Source: Coturnix japonica (Eukaryota; Chordata; Aves; Galliformes; Phasianidae). From it: a stretch of DNA of 64,000 nucleotides. Below the pieces are notes generated by a model. The model saw nothing but the letters and a program-made list of their open reading frames with translations, had not been told where the DNA came from and did not search any database. The translations under genes and the position numbers were made by a program. The DNA lies in the NCBI RefSeq assembly GCF_001577835.2, contig NC_029529.1:5086157-5150156 (forward strand), given 5' to 3'. Positions 55,013-64,000 of this stretch are shown piece by piece (positions within the stretch are counted from its first letter, which is position 1; every line of letters begins with the position of its first letter).

Positions 55013-56693
55013 GTAAGGCCTTCAGAAAGGGATGTGCTGTGTTTCCCTTCCACGCTATGCCCCACACGGCGCTCCGCCGCCTGAGGAAGGGGCTTCCCCT
55101 CAGCGGCCGTGTGGAAGGGAGCCTCACTCCGGGGGGGTTCATCAGCGGCCCCACAGGTGAAGGATGGGCTGTGGGTGTGGTTGGTGACACAACGGGGGCT
55201 GAGGGACATTCAAAGCCGCTCCCCCGAGGGAATAATGAGGGGTAGTGAGGTGTGGGTGCGGGGCTCAGGCCTCTGAGTGAGCCCGGGGGCATAGATCGCT
55301 GCTGAGATCCTTATGGGGCTATGGAGAAACACATCCCATCGTGGGAAGGGCCTGGATGCCCCCCAGCCCGTGGGGTCACGCTTAGAAGCGGTAGTTCCAG
55401 ACAGCTGTTACTGCCTCTGTTGCTTTCCTTATGTATGAGCTGAATTGGTGGAGGTGTAAAAGGGAAAGCCGATAGGATCGTGTACACCCCGTCCAAGAAT
55501 TGTTGTGTTCATCATCTGCTGTTGGTGTTCTGCTCAAGAGGAAAGGTAGGAGCTGGCGGAGCAGTCTGTACCGTGGGGTGTGTGTTTTCTTACAGCCTGG
55601 CCTAGGAGATGCATCCACCTGCAGCCAGGGAGAGCTGTGGTCCCATGGGCACCTGTGGAGTCATCTCTTTGCACGTCTAATAAAGTTGTTGGCAGTTTGC
55701 TGTCATCCCAATGCCCTTTTCCTGTCGGGTGCATCATTGTTGCTCCACAAACCTGGCTTTTCCCTACACCACACATTGCAGCTCAGTTGTTGCTGCTGCA
55801 GTGCATCCACGTGTCCTTGACCTATGGTTATGTGAAAAGCTGCAAGTCTTCCATGTTGGTTGTGAGTGGCGGTACCTCAGTGTGGAGTAAAGTGCATCCT
55901 GAGCAATAAACATGAAACAGCTCTCATCTTTCACCAGATTTCTCAAGTCCTCTCCTTAGGATAATACCTAATCCACGCAGAAAGGAGGGCAGTGTAACTG
56001 GAGAGAGAAGTTGTCTTCAAACTGTGGCATAAAGGCAGTAACACTTGAAGGTTGTCTCACCATTGTTCTCATTATGTTAACGAAGGGTGATTTCAGCTGA
56101 TGTTCTGAGTCCTAAAAGCATTTCTAGTGTACTCTCACTTTGCTGGATTGAAGATGCATTATAAGTATTGGGCACTTTATTGCCAGCTGGGAGTTGTGCC
56201 AGAAAGAAGGAAAAAACACAAACTGAGAAATGGGATTCAGTTTGTATTTTACCTTAAATTATTGGGCACCTTGTTTGAGAGGGAGATTACCTTTAAACTG
56301 GGTGTTTCATCTGTATTTGTAAGTTTATCATTTATTCCAAAGAGATGGAAAGATACACAGCTATGGAAATAGTTGCTTCTAGTCTATTTAACTTGTAACC
56401 AGCACCCAAGGGCTCTCTTTGAGTTCTGACCAATGCCTGACTGGCTTTGTGGTATTAAGAGTCAGTGTTGCTTAGCTCTAGAAAGGGAACTATGGAAAAG
56501 AGAAGCTGTGATATCTCTATGGCACTACTCAAGTGGTGATAATAAAGATTAAGAGTGTTGGAGAATACAGATTTATGAAAACCTCATTGTCTAAACAGAG
56601 AAAATTTGTTCTTTTTGTCTTTTTAATGCTGTGGATTTACCAGGCCTTTGATCTGTTTCAGTCTTTTAGGAGTGGGAAGACAACTTAGGTTTG

Positions 56694-59600
56694 ATGTTTT
56701 GTGTGCCATCAATTGAAACTGGGGCCATCATGAATATAACAAAAGGTGGACTGGTGCTTTTTTCAGCTAATTCCAATTCTTCATGCATGGAACTATCAAA
56801 GAGAATTGCTGAGTAAGTAATATCTGCCTGCAGAGCAGCGTGAGACCTCTGTGTCTTTATGATGGGGCTTGTTTTAATGAAGGCTGATTTTCTTTTTTGT
56901 TATGTGGTTATTCCTGAGGTTTGTGTACCCAAAGCTAGATGTGGAAAGCACTTGTGCTTGGGAAGGATTTGGGCATGTGTACCTATCATGTGTACCTATC
57001 ATATCCTGCTTTCTGCTCTTAGTGGTAGTGCTCTGTGCTGATATTGAAATGGAGTAAATTCAGCCGGATTTAATCTTTCTTTATTCATTGAATAGAGCTC
57101 ACTAGTATTTTCCATTCACTTTAGATTGACATTTTTCTTTGGAAAAGAGTGCTTTAAAAGTGGGCTTTTAAGCGTTGTGAATGTTTATATTGTCAGCTTT
57201 CTTTGTAGATTTGGAGACAGCACAACATAGGTATAATGTGTGTAAATATACAAGAGTGAGAAACTGTCACTGGATTTAGTAAGCAGTATTTGAAAATGAG
57301 TTTAGCTTTACCTGCAGTGCGGCTGTATCAAGAGATTTCCACTGTGGTTGTTGATTTTAGGACTTATGGTTTTCTTTTCCTGTTTTTCTCCTCAAATCCA
57401 GCCTTTTCAATAGCTATTGCACTGCATGGGCTCTTCATTTGTTTTACCTTTCATTTTCTCATATTCTGGTTTATTTTTCTCTTCCTGCAGGCGATTAGGA
57501 GTTGAGATGGGGAAGGTTCAGGTTTATCAAGAGCCAAACAGAGGTGAGCATTTAATTGGCAAAACTGGAATCTTACTTGTGTACAATGTATGTGTATTGG
57601 CTGCCCTTTTCTTGTTTCTGTTGCATTTTGTTCCTGTAAATCTTACACATTTCTCTTCTTGACAGAAACAAGAGTACAAATTCAGGAGTCTGTGAGGGGA
57701 AAGGATGTGTTCATCATCCAGACAGTTTCAAAGTGAGTAGCTGTTTAAAGGCACTTTACTGTATTTTGATGTAGGCTGTCCATAAGAACAATTCTGTTTT
57801 AACTTTTCAATTCATAGTTGTGTATAGATACAGTATAATAAGAATAGATTTATATATATGTGGTGTGTATGTATGATATATATTATACGATACTATATAA
57901 TATTATATAAGGATCTGCACAAAGAAGGGACTTAATTATAAGCTAACATCGATTAATTTTACTTTCAGTGAAAATACCTTTGAAACTTTCCCCATGGCCT
58001 CTCTGAGTTCTTCTGCCAGGTGCCTTTTGCTCACAGTGTTCCTTAAATTCCTTCCTTTCCATGGCTCCAGCACCATTACAGGCTTCTAAAAGTAGGAGAA
58101 ACATTTCCTAGGCAGTGTGTTCAGTGACTCAGAAAATAACTTTGTTATTTTGAAAGGAACTTTACACATGTGATAACTTTATTTCTAGTGGTAACAGAAA
58201 TAGTTGATCTCTTAGTTGATGACTGGTTCCCATTGCAGAGATGCCTTCTCTGTCTGTTCATTTAGAGCAGAAAAGAGATGGTAGTTACAGAATATTTAGC
58301 CTGTTGTTGGCTTAAACAAAAGGGCAAATGTATTGCAAGACAAATTAGTTACGTGTATTGAAAAATACATCTATTTTGCTTTGTATACAATAGGAATAAA
58401 TGTTGGGGTTAGATTCATTGAATCATTAAGGCTGGACAAGGCCTCCAATATCTAGCTCAACCATCATAATAAACCCCAGTTGTGGTGTAGGTTGTTACAG
58501 CAGTGTTTTGTATTACTAAAAGCCTGGATGTGGTATAACAAAAACTGCTGAGTTGTCCCAGAAAGGGGGGGGTGTATGGGAAATTGGTAATCACAGCCTG
58601 AACCTCTGATTGATCAGCTGATACAAGTGTGGGGTCAGCTGTGGGAGCACAGGTGAGTGTAATTTAGCTGTGCTCCTGGAAGGGGTGGAGCTTGACTCCA
58701 CCTCCTCTAGACCTCATTTAAGGGCTGACCACCACTAAGGCAGCATCTCTTGGAGATCGCTCCTTGGTGGTGATTGCCTCAGTGGTTCCCAGCAGACCGA
58801 AGGCTTTCATACAGGTGAGTTTTTCCTGTAAATAACCTTTTGGGTATTTACCACCATCTTTTCATTATTGTCAATGTACAGGGGGAAAAAAAAAATGATT
58901 CCAGTGAAGAATTAAAATAGTAGGCACAGGGCATTGCATCCTTAGGTGCACAACTGGATTCTTCCTGAAGATGCTCTGACACCACATTCACACAGCAGAG
59001 TAGTTTGTATAGGTGTTACTTTGAATTCACCTGCAGGATTCTTATGCTTGGATACAAAACCAGATGCTTCTCGTTGCAGGGATGTGAATACTACGATCAT
59101 GGAACTCCTGATCATGGTGTATGCTTGTAAAACATCCTGTGCCAAAAGCATAATTGGAGTGATTCCTTACTTCCCCTACAGCAAACAGTGCAAGATGAGA
59201 AAAAGGGGCTCCATCGTCTCTAAATTACTGGCGTCAATGATGTGCAAAGCTGGTAAGGATGGAGATTGTTATGAAATAATCAGGGCAATGGGGGATCCTA
59301 TGCTGAGCATTCAGATTGAAAGAGATTTTTTCATTGTCAGTCCTCAACAAATTTCCCTGGGAAGGATGTGCAGTAACAATGAATGTTGGGATCTGGTTCT
59401 TATTTTAAAAGTAACGTAGCAATGAGTCTAATTTTTGGATCCATTTCTCAGGAGTTTAGAACTCAGATGTTTGCTGTGCCAGGCTTATACTGTGTGGCAT
59501 AGATCCATTCATCTTGTTTGTGGTTCCGTTTTGTCACATGGAGAAGGATCATACCTGCCTCAGTGTGGCACTGCTGATCCAGTTATGTAGGTTGTTCTGA

Positions 59601-62600
59601 GGCATCTGGAAATGTGGTAACCCTGGTGTATCTAGAAGGGATGTAGCTAATCTGCTATTTATTTCTAGTTATCATAGTGGCTTACAGAGCTTGTTTTGAA
59701 AAAAAACTTGTTAAATTTTAGAGAAAAATAATGTTCTTCATGTGCTTCTCCATATGTCTGTTTTATTTTGTTTCTGAAGGACTAACTCATCTTATTACCA
59801 TGGATTTACATCAGAAGGAGATACAGGGCTTCTTCAATATTCCAGTTGATAACTTGAGAGCATCTCCATTTTTACTACAGTACATCCAAGAAGAGGTGAG
59901 AAAGCTGCTCTATTACAGCGTTTTGTTTCTTTGTTATTTTTTTCACTTCTCAAGGCTCTTGAAGCAAATTCCTGTGAGAAGATTAATTCTTCAAACAGGT
60001 TTTGAAAGGAGGAAGGGTCATTTTGGGGCATGAAGTTGGTTCTTCTCCCCTGAGAGAACTGAGATTTCCTATCGAGGGGAACTACATTTTATTACCCATG
60101 TAGGGTTGCTGTTCTGTCTTTTTAGACATGTTCCTCTAATTAATATTTTAAAAAAATATTTTCCTATTCTAGTTGTCCTCTTCTTTTCCTGTTTCCAATT
60201 TCCTTGCTATTTACAGGATGGAATGCTTGTGTAGGTGTAATTTATGTAGCATTATGAAAATATTTTGTGGGTTAACATGTAAATGATGGAAGTCTGTCCA
60301 TCATAATCTGAAACTAAGAACATATTACTTCTGTTGTGGGGAAATGTGCTGTTTGTTNTCAGCACATCTTGAGTGTGACTTGTGATGTTGTGTGCATCCA
60401 GTTCTCTGTCTTTGAAATGGATATTACTTGTAGAAAGTGCTTTGAGAAGTGCTGCTGGTAGATCCATCTGTACAGATTGCGCAGTTGATAATTGTAGGTG
60501 TAAGGTAATATATTATGTCTTGACTAATTATAATTTTGGAAGAAAGCAATTGCTTTCCTCCTGGTGAAAAGAAAATGCATAGTTCACTCTTACTTTTTAA
60601 CCCACACCTTTTCATTTACAGAGAGGTAGATGCCACAATTAAAACAAAAAATGCAAATGCAAACTAAAAAACCCACCGTGATTGTTAAGGCTCAGTTCTC
60701 AGCTGGGTGTCAGTCATTATTTGGTACTACAGTCCTAGCAACAAGGGAAGACTATAGAACAAAACTGCGCTCTTGGCTTTGGCACCATCCTTCATCTCAC
60801 CATTTCACCATTCTTCTGCAATTGTGCATTGTAATCACTGTGTAAGTTAAAGAAAATAAAATAGAAGACCAAATGTATCGATTGAAGACAAGTTTTGCCA
60901 CTGTATGTTACTTGAACCTGTTGTCTGTGGTAGATAGCAGGTCAGGGTGTGGTTTAGTCTTTAAGCACATTTTGATACCTGGTTGTCAGAATGATTTACA
61001 AGGAATTGTTGCAGCTGAGTCTGTGGCTCCTGCTGCTTTCTAACCTGTGAACATTCACAAAGCGCTGCTGAGGTGTTTGTAGAGAGGGCTTAAAAGATAC
61101 TTTATATTTGTTTCTGTTTTCTTCTGCTTGTTAGAGATGACTTGCTAGAACTTAAGTTGACTGAGCCAGTGTGATCACCTGGGTTTTATATTGGCAAGTA
61201 CTTTCACTAGCAAAGCTGTATTTGTTATCCCTTTGTAAAAGATTCTTCTGGTGTTGCTGAGAAAGGATTCAGTATTCTCAGGTTCATGATGGCAGCTGCC
61301 TGCTGCATCTCCTGCACTGTGAATGTTTCAGGTGGGAGTTGCTGTGATGGGATCTGTTGAATAGCATGAAATGGATAAAAAGCAAAGGTCACCTGCAAAG
61401 CATTTAGCTGAAGGTTCAGAGGATGAGGCCTTGTAGCTGTTCACTGTCATGCATGTGTGTGAAGGGATTATTGGGTGCTCTGGGATGAAGTCAGTTCAAT
61501 CACTGAAATTCATGTGGCACGAAGAAAATTTGGTGGTTTTCCTTTGTATGTCTAGCAAATATTTATAGTTACTGTCTTCTTTCCTATGTGTACAAGTTGA
61601 TCTTAGAGTGATTTGCCAATCTCAGATTGACGTAGCTCTTTGTTACTAGGAGCTGTTGATGTTCTGCTGTCTGTTGGATGACATTTCTGGCTTTCTGACT
61701 TCATTTTTGAAGAGATGAGAACAAATTCGATAATTTGGCAGGGGAAAAGGGAGGCAATGATGTTTGAACAAGATCAAAGCCTTTATTATGTCAAATGACA
61801 GGCCCTGCCTTGTTCGTACCTTCCAACATGTTCATCTTCCTAGTCTGTTGTTTAATTTAGCATTTGTAAAGGACAGAACATGCTGAATCCCCACTGTTGT
61901 AGGTGGAGTTGGTAGCGCTGCGGATTGTTAATGCTTTCTGACATGTCCTCTGAGAAGCCCTTGTTTTTGGTTGTTAGGCCCATGCCAAAATTCAGAACTT
62001 AAGCAAGTATGGGAAAAATAATTTGTTCAAACAGAATGTTTTTGGAAATACTTGGCCAGTTTGTGTGTCCAAGGATTAGACTGTGGAAGAACATAACTTG
62101 CTTGTGAATGGGAGAAAGAAGTATTTCCATGTTTTGGAGCTATTTAGCATCTGACAGTAAGGTGAGGAACTCAGTTCAAGGTACTGATCCCCCAGTTTTG
62201 CCAGATGTCAGCTGTAGCAGAACAGTTTGCAGGTGTTCATGAGCAGCTCTTGAGGTCTGTAACTCTGGGGTTCTCCAGGGATTGGATCTGTTTTGTAGGA
62301 CTTGTTATTGTTACACTAAGAGTGTCCATGTAGCATTACATCTCCTACAAGACCAGGCAGGTTCTTTGTCTTCTGTGCTCTGTAGCAGACAGATTGTCCC
62401 AGGAAAATGCTGAGTTTGCAAGGAAGGAATTGCACTGAGAGGAACATAAAGTGCTGTTGGAAAAGAGGTGAGAAAGGACTGGAAATATAGATAGTGGAAT
62501 GCTTGAAACTGGGTGGGGAAAGATGGGTCTGACAAGCAGTCAGCTTTTGAAAGGAAAACAGGATACTAAGATGAGGAGGTTTGAGAGATGGGGACTAAAG

Positions 62601-63381
62601 TGCTGGCTAAACGAAGTGAGAGTGTTGGAGAGGAAAAGCCAGTGTGATAATGAGGAGACAGACCTGGGAGGGACGGTCCATGTAAAGACTGACTCACGTA
62701 CCCATCAGACCTTGAAATGAAAACCAAACTTCTTGGTCTTGCCACTTTGCTGCTGTCAGCATCTGGAGCAGCGTCCTCTCACGCTGATCTACAGAGAGAA
62801 CATAAACAGTGACTCCAGGATCAGAATGTAGAATTTTTAGCCTTTTGGTTGGTGCATGGAAGGAGTTGGTATGATGTAATGGAGAGGCCTGTCTTTTTTC
62901 TTCTGCTGTAACTTGAAGAACAACCCCACAAAAAAGGAAAGATGAAATATTGTGTTTTTGGAAGACTGCTGTGTGGATTCACAAGTCAATTTAAATAGGA
63001 CAGGAAACTTTAGTTTTCATGGTTTCCTGCTTTTTAATGTTTCCCTTTGTAGTCTGCATATTACTCTAAGGCAGTTACTTTTGTGTGATCTGTGTATAAC
63101 ATGATGTTAATGAAAGCTGGAACTTTGAGTTAAAAGTCTGAATTTGCTTAATGGCTGGGCTTACTGAGATGTGAAGTCTCTTCATGTACTGTGGATTCTC
63201 GAGGTTGCTTTAGGTAAAGCATTCAATGTTTAAAATTCTTTTGGCAAAGTAAAATTTTGATTCTTTCTGAGTTTAAATCTGTCTGAAGATACGAAGTGGA
63301 CATTGCTATCTGTTATTTACTACAGATACCAGACTACAGGAATGCTGTAATTGTGGCCAAATCACCTGCGTCTGCAAAGAG
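56694..63381 (+). CDS. PRPSAP2: PRPSAP2, PRPP synthetase-associated protein 2 (partial, first 194 codons)
   Basis: Catalytically inactive paralog of PRPP synthetase that binds and restrains the enzyme, limiting PRPP for nucleotide synthesis (family knowledge). Coding exons in the window: 56694-56812, 57491-57543, 57666-57732, 59080-59252, 59780-59895, 63326-63381; the next exon lies beyond the window (human is 369 aa). All junctions keep frame with GT-AG ends. Translation: [19 protein letters not shown], then [60 protein letters not shown] and [19 protein letters not shown], almost identical to human PRPSAP2. The divergent first 12 residues and the exact [19 protein letters not shown] favour PRPSAP2 over PRPSAP1. 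A second in-frame Met (M13) is also conserved. Confidence 0.95.
57830..57912. repeat. AT-rich simple-sequence stretch in a PRPSAP2 intron
   Basis: TATATA/TATTATA-rich DNA with several short self-complementary runs. Low complexity; no gene. Confidence 0.6.
58415..58480 (-). mobile_element. CR1 LINE 3'-end fragment, reverse orientation
   Basis: GAATCATTAAGGCTGGACAA followed by GGCCTCCAATATCTAGCTCA and ACCATCA is the reverse complement of the CR1 3' terminus (TGATGGTT... to ...AATGATTC). A short, old copy within a PRPSAP2 intron. Confidence 0.75.
58550..58870 (+). mobile_element. Possible solo LTR-like fossil
   Basis: A segment unlike its AT-rich intron surroundings: GC-richer, with a TTTAAG TATA-like box at about 58717 and a U5-like T-rich end near 58850. 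No internal retroviral genes adjoin it. The family is not identified and the ends are uncertain. It could equally be unique intronic sequence. Confidence 0.3.
59896..63325 (+). other. PRPSAP2: Large PRPSAP2 intron
   Basis: 3.4 kb of AT-rich intron. The proteins on both sides join directly (QEE to IPDYRNAV), so no skipped coding exon is expected. I saw no transposon, RNA gene or other coding segment that I could support. Confidence 0.7.
60358..60358. other. Ambiguous base (N)
   Basis: The single unresolved base in the window, inside a PRPSAP2 intron. It affects no coding exon. Confidence 1.
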
Positions 63382-64000
63382 GTGGGTAAGATCTGCTCTC
63401 TTGTTAGAGCAGGAAATCTCTGTTGTGATTTTGCTTTTCCAATCAGGTGAACCTAGACAAGTTCAGCAATTAGAAGATGCAGCCTGCACCCCCTGCCACT
63501 TAGACTGCCACATGTGTAGTGTTTACTACAAGTGATAAATCAATGCAGCACTTAGTATAAAGAAGCTATTTAATCATATTTTTCTGTGTTTACATCACAG
63601 ATTTCCTATTGTGAATGAAGAAGAATGGCTAGAAGTAGAACACCATTAATCCAGAGTAATTGCTTAACAAGATCACAGCTTAGAGCATTGTTATCAGATC
63701 CTAAATGAGAATGGCTTACCATCTGGCTTGGTGGAGTGGGATTTGATGGCTGAGGCTATTTGACCTGAGAAGTTCTTCTTGGCCAAATAGTTGTTCTTAA
63801 TTCTTTCAGCTTTTTGGTTTGCTGTACCTGAGCTCTTTGCAGTTATGCTACTCGGAGAGGAGGGCCAAGAGCTGGATGGTGATTTAAGAGATACTGGTTT
63901 TGGTGTAGTGACAAACTAGTAATTTGCTGAGAAGTTACCTAGACTTAAGCCAAAACATCGTGATAGTCTTCATAAAAAAAGTTTTTCATTGTTTTACATA
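63382..64000 (+). other. PRPSAP2: PRPSAP2 intron running off the window end
   Basis: Starts with the GTGGGTAAG donor after codon part AG of the SAKR motif. The next coding exon (AQSFAERL in human) is not within the remaining 619 bases. Confidence 0.75.

Noticed and set aside
54733-55245. Open frame across the PRPSAP2 CpG island
   Set aside because: CpG-island composition keeps several frames open on both strands; no conserved domain, and the frame crosses the exon 1 donor.

Overview
The window is nuclear DNA from a bird, most likely a galliform such as chicken. It carries CR1 retroposon tails of avian type, small introns, compact GC-rich genes and an interstitial telomeric repeat. It also holds the gene block LLGL1 - FLII - MIEF2 - TOP3A - SMCR8 - SHMT1 in the same order as the Smith-Magenis region of human 17p11.2. 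In chicken this block would be expected on chromosome 14; that placement is from memory, not from the sequence. All gene calls come from reading translated exons against remembered vertebrate proteins and from splice-site and frame bookkeeping. No database search was run.

Layout: LLGL1 (+, C-terminal ~920 codons, 14-4356, 3'UTR to ~5640); FLII (-, 6171-14208, 30 coding exons, 1265 aa); MIEF2 (+, 14817-17437, 463 aa); TOP3A (-, 20528-30615, 19 coding exons, 1020 aa); SMCR8 (+, 31321-35714, 935 aa, then a ~4.4 kb 3'UTR); SHMT1 (-, 40694-44362, 11 coding exons, 485 aa); a CMKLR1-like chemoattractant receptor (+, 47112-48197, 361 aa); about 6 kb of gene-poor DNA; and PRPSAP2 (+, first six coding exons 56694-63381, running off the window end). 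For FLII, MIEF2, TOP3A, SMCR8 and SHMT1 the summed exon lengths are divisible by three and the protein lengths are close to the human ones, which supports the exon models.

The first seven genes alternate strands. This gives two head-to-head promoters (FLII/MIEF2 and TOP3A/SMCR8) and three tail-to-tail pairs (LLGL1/FLII, MIEF2/TOP3A, SMCR8/SHMT1). The products work in different processes: cell polarity (LLGL1), actin and nuclear co-activation (FLII), mitochondrial fission (MIEF2), DNA decatenation (TOP3A), autophagy and lysosome control (SMCR8), one-carbon metabolism (SHMT1), chemoattractant sensing (the GPCR) and control of PRPP synthesis (PRPSAP2). The block is conserved synteny, not a pathway cluster.

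I see no clearly new biological system. The best leads are: an LLGL1 intron that ends without AG and is flanked by a 10-nt direct repeat; a telomere-type (CCCTAA)n tract just upstream of SHMT1; a CR1 copy that appears to supply the splice-acceptor tract of an SHMT1 exon; a TOP3A N-terminus without the internal Met used for the nuclear form in mammals; a short uORF whose stop overlaps the SMCR8 start codon; and an intact CMKLR1-like receptor at a locus where I know of no mammalian counterpart.
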